Positions 24,233 to 32,489 of a stretch of DNA of 64,000 nt are shown piece after piece (the stretch's first letter is position 1; each line of letters opens with the position of its first letter). The notes below the pieces were generated by a model, which had not been told where the DNA came from, ran no database searches, and saw nothing but the letters and a program-made list of their open reading frames with translations. Where the stretch lies: contig NZ_CP015453.1 in the NCBI RefSeq assembly GCF_003096095.1, positions 1,798,001-1,862,000 on the forward strand, read 5' to 3'. The position numbers and the translations under genes are program-made. The DNA is from Dietzia psychralcaliphila (GTDB lineage: Bacteria; Actinomycetota; Actinomycetes; Mycobacteriales; Mycobacteriaceae).

Positions 24233-24253
24233 GGACCGACGGCCTCGTCGTCG

Positions 24254-24259
24254 TACCGT
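24254..24259 (+). promoter_or_regulatory. Probable -10 element (TACCGT) of the zinc-ribbon SDR gene
   Basis: TACCGT ends 6 nt before the GTG at 24266, with no ribosome site, which suggests a leaderless message. Confidence 0.45.
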
Positions 24260-24265
24260 GTCCTG

Positions 24266-25714
24266 GTGACAGGCATCGATCCGGACGACCTCGAGACCCT
24301 CCAGCGCGTCCTCGACCAGGCGGCGGCGCTCGGGGAGGACCACCCCGATTCGATCAGGGTGCAGCGGTCGGTGGGCCACATGTTCAAGCTCCTCAAGAAA
24401 TCCCGCCGGAACGAGGTCCGCCGCTCTCGGCAGGAGGCGGACAAGGCGGTCATCGAGGCCACCGCGACCGGTTCCCCCTCCCGGATCGACGACGAGACGG
24501 CCGGGATCCGGCTGGTGTCCAACACCCCGGGGGCCGTGGCCGGCCACCTGCAGCGCGCGGTGGCGTGTTACGTGTGCAAGCAGCTGTACACGCAGGTCGA
24601 CGCCTTCTACCACCAGCTGTGCCCGGACTGCGCAGCCGTCAACCGTGCCAAGCGGGACCCGGACATGGACCTGACCGGTCGGCGGGCCCTCCTCACCGGG
24701 GGCCGCGCCAAGATCGGCATGTACATCGCCCTCATGTTGCTGCGGGCGGGGGCCGACGTGACCATCACGACCCGGTTCCCCCGGGACGCGGTCCGACGGT
24801 TCGCCTCTATGGACGACTACACCGACTGGGCCGACCGGGTGCACGTCATCGGCGTGGACCTGCGCGACCCCGCCCAGGTGGTGGCACTCGCCGACGAGGT
24901 CGCCGCCGCCGGACCGCTGGATATCCTCATCAACAACGCCGCCCAGACGGTCCGTCGCTCCCCCGGTTCGTACTCCGGTCTGGTCGACGGGGAATCCGCA
25001 CCGCTCACGGGACGGGCCGCCGACATCCCGATGATCACCATGGGCCGCACCTCCGAGCTGCATCCGGCCGCGTTGATGGGTGGCGAGTCCGCGCTCATCG
25101 GATCGGAGGAGGCCGAGCGCGAGGCCGGGCACATCGCCTCGCTCGCGCTGCAGGCCGGGTCGGCGTCCCTGGACCGGGTGGCCGCCGGCACCGCCATCGA
25201 CGCCGGCGGGCTCCTGCCGGACGTGGTGGACCACAACAGCTGGGTGGCCACCGTCGAGCAGGTGGAGCCCATGGAGATGCTCGAGGTGCAGCTGTGCAAC
25301 TCGGTCGCCCCGTTCATCCTGGTCTCCCGCCTGCGCCCGGCCCTCGCGGCATCCGCAGCCCGGCGCAAGTACGTCGTCAACGTCTCCGCCATGGAGGGAC
25401 AGTTCTCCCGTCGCTACAAGGGCGCGGGGCATCCGCACACCAACATGGCCAAGGCGGGTCTGAACATGCTCACCCGGACCTCCGCCGAGGAGATGCTCAC
25501 CGAGCACGGCATCCTCATGACCGCGGTCGACACGGGCTGGATCACCGACGAGCGCCCGCACACGACCAAGGTCCGGCTCCACGAGGAGGGCTTCCACGCC
25601 CCGCTCGACCTGGTGGACGGGGCCGCCCGCGTGGTGGACCCGATCGTCCGCGGGGAGGCCGGCGAGGACCTCTACGGCTGCTTCCTCAAAGACTTCCGGC
25701 CCAGCCCGTGGTGA
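24266..25714 (+). CDS. SDR-family protein with N-terminal zinc ribbon and altered active site
   Basis: A 482-residue protein. Residues 1-95 are charged and helical. CYVCK...CPDC (about 101-124) is a four-cysteine zinc ribbon. The rest is a Rossmann SDR domain: LLTGGRAKIGMYIA (cofactor-binding, about 142-155), LINNAAQTVRR (about 223), VVNVSAMEG (catalytic serine, about 372). The usual YxxxK reads THR-x-x-x-LYS in HTNMAK (about 391-396), so the catalytic tyrosine is missing. An extra loop of about 90 residues separates NNAAQ from the serine. Function unknown; it may bind NAD(P) without classic dehydrogenase chemistry. Confidence 0.8.
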   Translation: MTGIDPDDLETLQRVLDQAAALGEDHPDSIRVQRSVGHMFKLLKKSRRNEVRRSRQEADKAVIEATATGSPSRIDDETAGIRLVSNTPGAVAGHLQRAVACYVCKQLYTQVDAFYHQLCPDCAAVNRAKRDPDMDLTGRRALLTGGRAKIGMYIALMLLRAGADVTITTRFPRDAVRRFASMDDYTDWADRVHVIGVDLRDPAQVVALADEVAAAGPLDILINNAAQTVRRSPGSYSGLVDGESAPLTGRAADIPMITMGRTSELHPAALMGGESALIGSEEAEREAGHIASLALQAGSASLDRVAAGTAIDAGGLLPDVVDHNSWVATVEQVEPMEMLEVQLCNSVAPFILVSRLRPALAASAARRKYVVNVSAMEGQFSRRYKGAGHPHTNMAKAGLNMLTRTSAEEMLTEHGILMTAVDTGWITDERPHTTKVRLHEEGFHAPLDLVDGAARVVDPIVRGEAGEDLYGCFLKDFRPSPW

Positions 25715-25728
25715 GTGGGACCGGACCC

Positions 25729-25734
25729 TAGGAT
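25729..25734 (+). promoter_or_regulatory. Probable -10 element (TAGGAT) of the DinB-like gene
   Basis: TAGGAT ends 7 nt before the ATG at 25742, with no ribosome site between them. Confidence 0.4.
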
Positions 25735-25741
25735 CGTCGGT

Positions 25742-26254
25742 ATGTCCTCACCCACCTCGGCGGCCGTGCACCTCATCCTCACCACCGAGCTCGTCCCCGC
25801 GCTGCGCGCGGTGGTGGACGAGCTCGGCGGGGACGCCCCCGACTCGCTGGTCCACGCGCGACCGACGACGGTGGCCGCGGTGCACCCGACCAACTCCGCG
25901 GCCGCGATCGTCCACCACCTCTGCGGGGTACTCACCTCGTGGGGGGCAGCGTGCCTGGGGGGCGAACAGATCACCCGGGACCGTGAGTCCGAGTTCGACT
26001 ACGACGGCCCGGTCCTTCCCGAGCTCGACAGGCTCGCCGCACTGGCCGACAGGCTCCCGGCCTGGTCCGCGGCCGCGTGTGAACGGGGTACTCTCGCCGA
26101 CCCCACAGGGACGGCGTTCCCGGTGGAACGGGCTCGTGCCGCGGGCACCCTCACGATGGAGTGGGTGCTGGCGCACATCCTCCACGACGTCGCCACACAC
26201 CTCGGACACCTGGAGGTCACCCGCGACGTCCTGATGACCGACCGGACGCGGTGA
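25742..26254 (+). CDS. DinB/DUF664-superfamily protein
   Basis: A 170-residue four-helix-bundle protein. Metal-ligand histidines can be placed in SAAAIVHHLCGVLTSWG (about residues 48-64) and HILHDVATHLGHLEVTRDV (about 142-160), the usual DinB layout. In actinobacteria some members are thiol-dependent transferases that use mycothiol or bacillithiol. With mshC in the genome a mycothiol-dependent role is plausible but unproven. The stop overlaps the next start (GTGA), so it is coupled to the nucleoside hydrolase. Confidence 0.75.
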   Translation: MSSPTSAAVHLILTTELVPALRAVVDELGGDAPDSLVHARPTTVAAVHPTNSAAAIVHHLCGVLTSWGAACLGGEQITRDRESEFDYDGPVLPELDRLAALADRLPAWSAAACERGTLADPTGTAFPVERARAAGTLTMEWVLAHILHDVATHLGHLEVTRDVLMTDRTR

Positions 26255-27285
26255 CCGACTCCTCTCCCGGGGTGGCCTCCGGCCCGACTCCGCGGACCCC
26301 GGTCCTGCTCGACTGCGACCCGGGGATCGACGACGCCCTGGCGATCGCCTATCTCGTGTCCGAGCACCGGGCCGGGTCGATCGACCTGGCGGGGCTCGTG
26401 TGCACGGCCGGAAACGTCGGCCTCGACGACACCGTCGCCAATGCCCTGGCGTGGCTCGACCTGGCGGGCGCTCCCCCGGTCACGGTCGCCGCCGGCGCGG
26501 GTGGCGCGATCGCGATTCCGCACGTCTTCACCCCCGAGACGCACGGTCACCGCGGCGCGGGACACGCGGAGCTACCGACGACGACGAGGGCGCTCGACCC
26601 CAGGGACGGGGCCGAGCTCTGGGTGGACACCGCCCGGGCTCATCCCGGTGAACTGGTGGGGATCGTGACCGGCCCCTCGTCCACGCTGGCCCGCGCGCTG
26701 GAGCTCGAGCCCGCGCTCCCGCGGTTACTGCGGCGGCTCGTCGTGATGGGGGGGACCTTCCGCGGCCACCCCGGGAACACCACGCCCGTGAGCGAGTGGA
26801 ACGTGGACGTGGACCCCGAGGCCGCCGACCGTGTGTGCCTGGCCTGGGATGCGGCGCGTGCCACCGACCCGACCGTGGCTCCGGCCCGATGGTGCGGGCT
26901 CAACCTGACAGAGAGGGCGGTGTGGACCCCCGAGCGCTCCCGGCGCCTGGTGGAGGTGGCACAGGGATCGACGCTCTCTCGGCACCTGGCGGATGCCCTG
27001 CGCTTCTACTTCGAGTTCCACGACTCGGTCGGCGAGGGCTACCTGGCTCAGGTGCATGATCCCCTGGTGGCATGGCTGGCGCTCCACCCCGAGGCTGCCC
27101 TGACCGAACCCGTCCATCTGCGCATCGAGTGCGCGGGAGAGCACACCCGGGGGATGACGGTCGAGGACCGCCGTGGCCACCGTGGGCGGCCGGCGAACGC
27201 CGAGATCGTCATCGATCTCTCCGTTCCCGGTGGTGCGGTCGCGGTGTTGGAGGAGGTCACCGTCTCGATCGCGGACCTGCGCTGA
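26251..27285 (+). CDS. Inosine-uridine preferring nucleoside hydrolase family protein
   Basis: A 344-residue protein. The calcium-binding signature DCDPGIDDALA lies near residue 20. LVVMGGTFRGHPGNTTPVSEWNVDVDPEAA holds the ribose-binding NxxxDPEA region (about residues 165-195), and VHDPLVAW the last aspartate (about 270). It probably hydrolyses N-glycosidic bonds of ribonucleosides for base salvage. The GTG at 26251 overlaps the DinB stop. The protein ends one base before a decayed methyltransferase gene. Confidence 0.87.
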   Translation: MTDSSPGVASGPTPRTPVLLDCDPGIDDALAIAYLVSEHRAGSIDLAGLVCTAGNVGLDDTVANALAWLDLAGAPPVTVAAGAGGAIAIPHVFTPETHGHRGAGHAELPTTTRALDPRDGAELWVDTARAHPGELVGIVTGPSSTLARALELEPALPRLLRRLVVMGGTFRGHPGNTTPVSEWNVDVDPEAADRVCLAWDAARATDPTVAPARWCGLNLTERAVWTPERSRRLVEVAQGSTLSRHLADALRFYFEFHDSVGEGYLAQVHDPLVAWLALHPEAALTEPVHLRIECAGEHTRGMTVEDRRGHRGRPANAEIVIDLSVPGGAVAVLEEVTVSIADLR

Positions 27286-27286
27286 G

Positions 27287-27753
27287 ATGACCTCCACCAG
27301 CCCGCTCCCCCACCACTCCCGAGACGCCGAGTCCGTCGCCGGCCGCCGCGTGGTGTCACCGAGGCCCACCGCGTGCCGGCCGCCGGCAGCCGGTACCTCG
27401 CCCACGACCTCTGCCCGGTGCCCGACGAGATCCACAACGACATCCAGACCGCCATCCGTAAGGACCTCACCCGGTCCATCCGCGTCAACGCCCGACCCCT
27501 GACCGTGGCCTAGTGGCGCGCACTCGTCGAGTCCGCGGGTGTCGAGGTGGAGAAGACCGAGCTCCGGCCGATGGCGCAGCTCAAGCCCCGCCGCATGATC
27601 GCCGACGAGGGTGTGCCCGGCGTGATCCGCATCGTGCGTCACCTCCTCCGGGCACCGACGCCCGCCGGCGCGTCCTCGCGTCGTCGTGCCACGTTCCGAG
27701 GGCACGACGACGCGCTGACCGCCGTGGGCTTCGTACTGCGCACGCGCGGCTGA
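27287..27753 (+). pseudogene. Decayed SAM-dependent methyltransferase gene
   Basis: From 27361 one frame reads EAHRVPAAGSRYLAHDL, then RKDLTRSIRVNARPLTVA, a TAG stop at 27511-27513, then WRALVESAGVEVE, KPRRMIADEGVPGVIRIVRH and TAVGFVLRTRG ending at 27753. The order resembles the C-terminal half of actinobacterial class I methyltransferases, in which LTVA-Glu-W is usual, so the TAG looks like a Glu codon mutation. An ATG at 27287 opens a different frame (HHSRDAESVAGRRVV) that could be the old N-terminus. The SAM-binding glycine motif is missing, so there is an internal deletion with a frameshift. Confidence 0.7.
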
Positions 27754-27869
27754 CCACCCCGGGGTCGCCGGTTGGAACCGGTGCTAATCTCGTCCGGATG
27801 TCCTGGCGGCGGCACCACCGTCGCCGGACAACGGACCATCGTCTCACTTCAGTAACCCCGGGAGAGTCC

Positions 27870-29192
27870 ATGAGGCCTGTCGCCGCCGTCGCCCTCGCTG
27901 GTGGGGCTGTCGCGGCCGGGTTCGCCGCGCGACGCCTCGCGCAGCCCGCCCAGCCGACGGCAGCAGCTCCGACCCCGGTCGACGCTTCCGACACCGCCGC
28001 AGCTCCCGACACCGCCGAAGCTCCCGACACGGCCGCAGCCGAGGCCACCGGGGTGCAGCAGCCGCGGCTCGCCGGTGCTCGCGGTCATCTCCCGGCGCTC
28101 GAGGGTCTTCGCGGCCTCGCGGCGATCGGCATCATCACCACCCACGTCGCGTTCGTGACCCGGATGTCCTACGGGACGCCGGTGCGCCGCCTCTACGGTC
28201 GTCTGGACATGCTGGTCGCGGTGTTCTTCGCCAAGACCGGCTTCCTCCTGTGGCGGGCACACTCCGACCACGCCCGCCGCGACCGGTCGGGAACGGCTCG
28301 CGCGGTGATCCCCTACCTGCGGGCCCGGCTCGTGCGAATCATGCCCGCGTACTCAGTGCTCGTCGCCGTCGCGATGGTGCTCCTACCCCAGAACCGGATC
28401 AACGGCCCCGGGGTCTGGCTGCGCAACCTCACCCTGACGCAGATCTACCAGCGGAAGTTCCTCGTCTCCGGGCTCACGCACGCCTGGTCACTCGCGGTCG
28501 AGATGGCCTACTACCTGGCGCTCCCGGCGCTGTGGACCGGGTTGAAGAACCTGCGGGGCGACAGGGCCCGATGGCGGCTGCCCGCCGTGGGCGCCTTCGG
28601 GCTCTCCGGCCTGCTGTTCCCGCTGATCCCCTGGCAGCGCCTCCGGATCCTGCCCAGGGGCGTCAACGTCCAGATCCTGCCGCCGGCGTTCTCCGCCTGG
28701 TTCGCCTCCGGGATGCTGCTGGCCGAGCTGGCCACCGCCCGCCCGGGACTGCTCGCCCGACTGAGCCGGGCTTCCTCCGCGAGGTGGGGTTGGTGGGCGA
28801 CTGGCGCAGGGGCGCTGCTCGCCACCACGTCGACCCGCTGGTTCTCCGAGGGCTTCCGTCATCCGAGCGGCCGCGAGTACGCCGCGCGCAACGGGCTCAC
28901 CGCGGCGATGGCGTTCTTCTTCCTCGGGCCGGTCGTCCTGGCCCCGGCGGGCACGCGCTTTCGAGTCCTGGAGTCGCCACCCCTGCAGGCGATCGGCCGC
29001 TGGTCGTACGGGATCTTCCTCTGGCACCTGATCGTGCTGCACTACGCGTTCCCGCTCACCCGCACCGCGCTGTGGACCCGGCGAATGGGCGTGATCTGGC
29101 CCGTGACCGTGGCCGGGTCGATCGCCGTGGGCGCGGCCAGTTACCGGTTCATCGAGGAACCGGCGCGAAAGCTCCTCTCTCCGCACGCCTGA
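27870..29192 (+). CDS. Acyltransferase-3 family membrane protein
   Basis: A 440-residue integral membrane acyltransferase of the OafA/acyltransferase-3 type. The N-terminal helix (AAVALAGGAVAAGFAARRLA) is followed by an Ala/Pro/Asp-rich linker (residues 29-62). The catalytic-region motif is LPALEGLRGLAAIGIITTH (about residues 71-89) and then VFFAKTGFLLWR and RARLVRIMPAY. About ten membrane segments follow, ending SYRFIEEPARKLL. It probably O-acylates a cell-envelope glycan or lipid. The ATG at 27870 has GGGAG upstream; an ATG at 27798 lacks one. Confidence 0.85.
   Translation: MRPVAAVALAGGAVAAGFAARRLAQPAQPTAAAPTPVDASDTAAAPDTAEAPDTAAAEATGVQQPRLAGARGHLPALEGLRGLAAIGIITTHVAFVTRMSYGTPVRRLYGRLDMLVAVFFAKTGFLLWRAHSDHARRDRSGTARAVIPYLRARLVRIMPAYSVLVAVAMVLLPQNRINGPGVWLRNLTLTQIYQRKFLVSGLTHAWSLAVEMAYYLALPALWTGLKNLRGDRARWRLPAVGAFGLSGLLFPLIPWQRLRILPRGVNVQILPPAFSAWFASGMLLAELATARPGLLARLSRASSARWGWWATGAGALLATTSTRWFSEGFRHPSGREYAARNGLTAAMAFFFLGPVVLAPAGTRFRVLESPPLQAIGRWSYGIFLWHLIVLHYAFPLTRTALWTRRMGVIWPVTVAGSIAVGAASYRFIEEPARKLLSPHA
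27990..28043 (+). repeat. Three 18-bp repeats in the acyltransferase linker
   Basis: Units start at 27990, 28008 and 28026 (GACACCGCCGCAGCTCCC type) and encode DTAAAP, DTAEAP and DTAAAE. They make up the low-complexity linker after the first membrane helix. Confidence 0.85.
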
Positions 29193-29266
29193 ATTCGGCG
29201 CCGAGGTCTCGTAGGGTGAGCGCACGACCGCGGACAGGCGCGCGGTCACGACGAAGGAGAACAGCC

Positions 29267-29464
29267 ATGGGTTACATCGGCGGCGGAGTGGTCCTTGTGG
29301 TGATCGGCGCGATACTCATGTACGCGGTCGAGGTCAACATTCCGGGTATCGACTCGAACACCCTCGCGCTGATCCTCATGGTGGCCGGTGTGGTGCTCTT
29401 CGTGATCGGTCTCCTGTTCGCGATGCGCTCCCGAAGCCGCCGGGTGCCGGACGATCGGTATTGA
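29267..29464 (+). CDS. Small two-helix membrane protein (DUF6458-like)
   Basis: A 65-residue protein with two hydrophobic segments (about residues 4-22 and 33-53), joined by EVNIPGIDSNT and ending in a basic tail RSRSRRVPDDRY. This is the layout of the DUF6458 family common in actinobacteria; function unknown. AAGGAG stands about 8 nt before the ATG. Confidence 0.8.
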   Translation: MGYIGGGVVLVVIGAILMYAVEVNIPGIDSNTLALILMVAGVVLFVIGLLFAMRSRSRRVPDDRY

Positions 29465-29532
29465 GCCCGGGCGTCGGCGGGCTGGGCGTCGACCTCCACC
29501 GCCTCCTCCGTCTTCTCACGTCTGAATTCACA

Positions 29533-29558
29533 CGCGCGGCCTCTGAGGCAGCCGCGCG
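29533..29558. terminator. Hairpin downstream of the DUF6458-like gene
   Basis: CGCGCGGC (29533-29540) pairs with GCCGCGCG (29551-29558) across a 10-nt loop. There is no T-run. The rest of 29465-29711 holds no gene; it contains the predicted ECF promoter described separately. Confidence 0.45.
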
Positions 29559-29624
29559 CGACATCTCTTGCGCGGATGCCCCGGGAGCGGAATCCGGAGT
29601 GCGCGGAGAATTATTCTGCGAACC

Positions 29625-29650
29625 TGTCGATTTTCCGGCGCCCGTTCGTC
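29625..29650 (+). promoter_or_regulatory. Predicted ECF sigma-factor promoter
   Basis: TGTCGA (29625-29630) and CGTC (29647-29650) are separated by 16 bp, 62 nt upstream of the YCII gene. As I recall, ECF42 targets show TGTCGA at -35 and a CGA/TC type -10. The site would drive the YCII gene and the sigma gene, giving autoregulation. Confidence 0.5.
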
Positions 29651-29711
29651 ATGGAGGTGTCGGCGCACGTCACCGCGGCCGGCATCCACCACTCACGGTC
29701 AGGAGATCGAC

Positions 29712-30059
29712 ATGAAATACGTACTGCTGCTTATGGCCAACCTCGAGGACGTGCGCTGCGGCGAGGAGGAAGGGCCCGGCGTCGAGGAGTTCATGGCCTT
29801 CGACGCCGAGCTGGAGAAGGCCGGCGTCCTCGCCGGTGGTTTCGCTCTGGAGGACCCCGAAACCGGCGTCACGGTCAGGATCCCCGCGGGCGGGACGGAC
29901 GCCGTCGTCACGTCCGGTCCGTACGCCGAGAGTAGGGAGTTCGTCGGCGGCACGATCGTCATCGACGTTGCGGACATCGACGAGGCGCTGGCCTGGGCTG
30001 CCAAGTGCCCCGGCGCCAGGGGTGGATGGGTCGAGGTCCGCGCGATGCTGGAGTTCTGA
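29712..30059 (+). CDS. YCII/DGPF-domain protein
   Basis: A 115-residue YCII-related (DGPF) protein. It starts MKYVLLLMANLED and has SGPYAESREFVGGTIVIDVADIDEALAWAAKCP, the family core with its conserved GPYAE. Such proteins are dimeric ferredoxin-like folds of unknown activity and are typical partners of ECF42 sigma factors. AGGAGA lies 5 nt before the ATG. The sigma gene starts 40 nt downstream. Confidence 0.87.
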   Translation: MKYVLLLMANLEDVRCGEEEGPGVEEFMAFDAELEKAGVLAGGFALEDPETGVTVRIPAGGTDAVVTSGPYAESREFVGGTIVIDVADIDEALAWAAKCPGARGGWVEVRAMLEF

Positions 30060-30099
30060 TGCCGGACCGACGGGTCCGGGGCGCCGCGGGGGTCACCCC

Positions 30100-31353
30100 G
30101 TGACCGCCCCGGGCCCGGCGGCGTCGGACGTGCTCGCCGCACTGCGGCGCGAGGAGCATTCGCGCCTCCTCGCCACGCTGGCGTCACGCTTCGGGGATCT
30201 GGATCTCGCGGAGGACGCGGCCCAGGACGCGCTCGAAGCGGCGATCGAGACCTGGCCTCGTACCGGGGTGCCGGACTCCCCGCTCGCGTGGCTCACCACT
30301 ACCGCCACCCGCAAGGCGATCGACCGGCTCCGGCGCGAGAAGGCGCTCACCGAGCGTCTCGCGCGTCTCCGGGTCGAGGAGGACCGACGCACGTCCGCGC
30401 CGCTGGTCCGTGCGGTCGTGGAGCCGGACGAGATCCCCGACGACAGGCTCGAGCTGTTCTTCGCGTGCTGCCATCCCACGCTCAAGACCGACGAGCAGGT
30501 GGCGCTTATACTGCGATACCTCGGCGGGCTGACGACAATGGAGATCGCCCACGCTTTCCTCCTCCCGGTGACGACGGTGCAGCAGCGCCTCGTCCGGGCG
30601 AAGAAACGCCTCCGGGTCACCCGGATCCCGATCCGCACCCCCGGCCCGGAGGATCTGCCGGCCCGACTGCCCGCGGTGCTCGCGGTGATCTACCTGATCT
30701 TCACCGAGGGCTACGCCGCGACCACCGGTGACGGTCACCTGCGCGGGGACCTCACGACGGAGGCGATCCGCCTCGCCCGGATCGTGCACAGGCTCGTACC
30801 GGGGCAGCCGGAGGCGACGGGTCTGCTCGCTCTCCTCCTGCTCACCGAGGCCCGCGCGCCGGCCAGGGTCGACGACGAGGGCCTACCCGTCCCATTGCGC
30901 GAACAGGACAGGGACCGGTGGGACCGTCTCCTGGCGGATGAGGGGCTGGGCCTGGCGATGGAGGCCGCGGCCGGCGGGCCGGGGCCCTATTCGGTCCAGG
31001 CGTCGATCGCCGCGGTCCACGCGGAGTCGCGAGACGTCGAGTCGACCGATTGGGCACAGATAGTGGTGCTGTACGACCTCCTCCTCGCACTCGTACCCGG
31101 ACCCGTCGTCCGGATGGCGCGTGCAGTGGCCGTGGGACGCCGCGACGGACCGGAGACCGGCCTGCAGCAGCTCGACGCCCTCGCCGGAGAGGCGGAGCTG
31201 GAGCGGCATCACCCGTTCCACGAGGCGCGGGCGACGACGCTCGAGGAACTCGGGCGCGGTGACGAGGCCCGCCGGGCCTGGGCGCGTGCCCACCAGCTCA
31301 CGGAGAACGCCTCCGAGCGCGAGTACCTGGTCCGCAGGTGGTGGGACGCCTGA
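30100..31353 (+). CDS. ECF42-type RNA polymerase sigma factor with C-terminal extension
   Basis: A 417-residue sigma factor. Region 2 covers about residues 15-90 (LAEDAAQDALEAAIETWP). Region 4 covers about 120-180 (RLELFFACCHPTLKTDEQVALILRYLGGLTTMEIA). The remaining 230 residues are a helical, TPR-like extension (ARLPAVLAVIYLIFTEGY onward), which defines ECF42-like factors. There is no anti-sigma gene; in this group the extension controls activity. The GTG at 30100 is the likely start, but the ribosome site is weak. Its partner is the upstream YCII gene. Confidence 0.88.
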   Translation: MTAPGPAASDVLAALRREEHSRLLATLASRFGDLDLAEDAAQDALEAAIETWPRTGVPDSPLAWLTTTATRKAIDRLRREKALTERLARLRVEEDRRTSAPLVRAVVEPDEIPDDRLELFFACCHPTLKTDEQVALILRYLGGLTTMEIAHAFLLPVTTVQQRLVRAKKRLRVTRIPIRTPGPEDLPARLPAVLAVIYLIFTEGYAATTGDGHLRGDLTTEAIRLARIVHRLVPGQPEATGLLALLLLTEARAPARVDDEGLPVPLREQDRDRWDRLLADEGLGLAMEAAAGGPGPYSVQASIAAVHAESRDVESTDWAQIVVLYDLLLALVPGPVVRMARAVAVGRRDGPETGLQQLDALAGEAELERHHPFHEARATTLEELGRGDEARRAWARAHQLTENASEREYLVRRWWDA

Positions 31354-31398
31354 CGCGCTCCCTGACGCGTTCCCCGACGAGTCGGCGCGTCAGGCGTC
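31345..31398. terminator. Inverted repeat shared by convergent sigma and meaB ends
   Basis: A 13-bp arm (GACGCCTGACGCG, 31345-31357) and its exact complement (31386-31398) flank 28 bp. Each arm includes the last codons and stop of one gene, since both proteins end in Asp-Ala. It could act as a two-way terminator. Confidence 0.6.
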
Positions 31399-32355
31399 GA
31401 AGGCGTCGATGATCGCCTGGGCCGCGAGGGCCGCCGTCAGCGTGCCCTCGCTGACACGTCGCTCGACCTCGGCCGTGACCCGACGCACGTCGGGATCGGC
31501 CGCGAGTCGCGCCATGAGGGTGTCGTGCACCATCGACCGGGTCCACTCGACCTGCTGACGGGCCCGACGGGCCTCGACCTCGCCGATCTCCCCCATCGTG
31601 TCCTGGTGCGATTGGACGGCCTGCCAGAAGTCGTCCAAACCGTCGCCCTCGAGTCCCGACATCGTCAGGACCGGCACCTTCCACGCCGAGTCCGCCGGTC
31701 GCACGAGCCGCAGCGCCGCGCCGAGTTCGCGCGCGGCGCGCCTGGCGTCCTTGACGTGGGGGCCGTCGGCCTTGTTGACGGCGACCACGTCCGCCAACTC
31801 CAGCACGCCCTTCTTGATTCCCTGGAGCTGGTCTCCGGTGCGGGCCAGGGTGAGGAACGTGAAACAGTCGACCATCCCCGCGACGGTGACCTCGGACTGG
31901 CCCACTCCCACCGTCTCGACCAGGATCACGTCGAATCCTGCAGCCTCGAGCAGCACCATCGTCTCGCGGGTCGCCTTGGCCACCCCTCCGAGCGTCCCGG
32001 AGGTCGGCGAGGGCCGGATGTAGGCGCGGGGTTCCGTGGAGAGCGTGGCCATCCGGGTCTTGTCGCCGAGTATCGACCCGCCGGTGCGGGTGGAGGACGG
32101 GTCGACGGCGAGGACCGCGACCTTGTGGCCCTTCTCCACCAGGTACAGCCCGAATGACTCGATGAACGTGGACTTGCCCACGCCCGGCACCCCGGTGATT
32201 CCGATGCGTAGCGCACCGCCGGAGCGCGGGAGCGCGCCCAGGAGCAGCTCCTGCGCCTTCTCGCGGTGCGCGGGGTTCGTGGACTCGAGCAGCGTGATGG
32301 CCCGGGCGAGGACGGGACGATCGTCGTCGAGCACGCCCTCCAGCAGGGCCTGCAC
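31390..32355 (-). CDS. meaB: Methylmalonyl-CoA mutase-associated GTPase MeaB
   Basis: A 321-residue G3E-type P-loop GTPase that protects and reloads the B12 cofactor of methylmalonyl-CoA mutase. Walker A is GVPGVGKST (about residues 54-62), then AVDPSSTRTGGSILGDKTRM, VETVGVGQSE and the guanine motif NKAD (about 195). The GTG at 32355 has GGGAG 6 nt upstream. It follows mutB in the same direction after 134 bp, the usual order. Confidence 0.94.
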   Translation of the reverse strand: MQALLEGVLDDDRPVLARAITLLESTNPAHREKAQELLLGALPRSGGALRIGITGVPGVGKSTFIESFGLYLVEKGHKVAVLAVDPSSTRTGGSILGDKTRMATLSTEPRAYIRPSPTSGTLGGVAKATRETMVLLEAAGFDVILVETVGVGQSEVTVAGMVDCFTFLTLARTGDQLQGIKKGVLELADVVAVNKADGPHVKDARRAARELGAALRLVRPADSAWKVPVLTMSGLEGDGLDDFWQAVQSHQDTMGEIGEVEARRARQQVEWTRSMVHDTLMARLAADPDVRRVTAEVERRVSEGTLTAALAAQAIIDAFDA

Positions 32356-32489
32356 GTCGATCTCCCGACGCGGTCTGGGCCCCGTCGCAGAGGGGACCGG
32401 ACCGCGGACCGCGCCCGTGCCGAGAGTGGTCGACAGGCTGCCCGAGGTGTTGCCCGAGCCCGCGGGATCGGGACCGGAGCCGAGGCGGT

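Noticed and set aside
27498-27753. An intact small gene from the ATG at 27547
   Set aside because: The frame continues upstream through a TAG with methyltransferase-like sequence, so it is the remnant of a longer gene.
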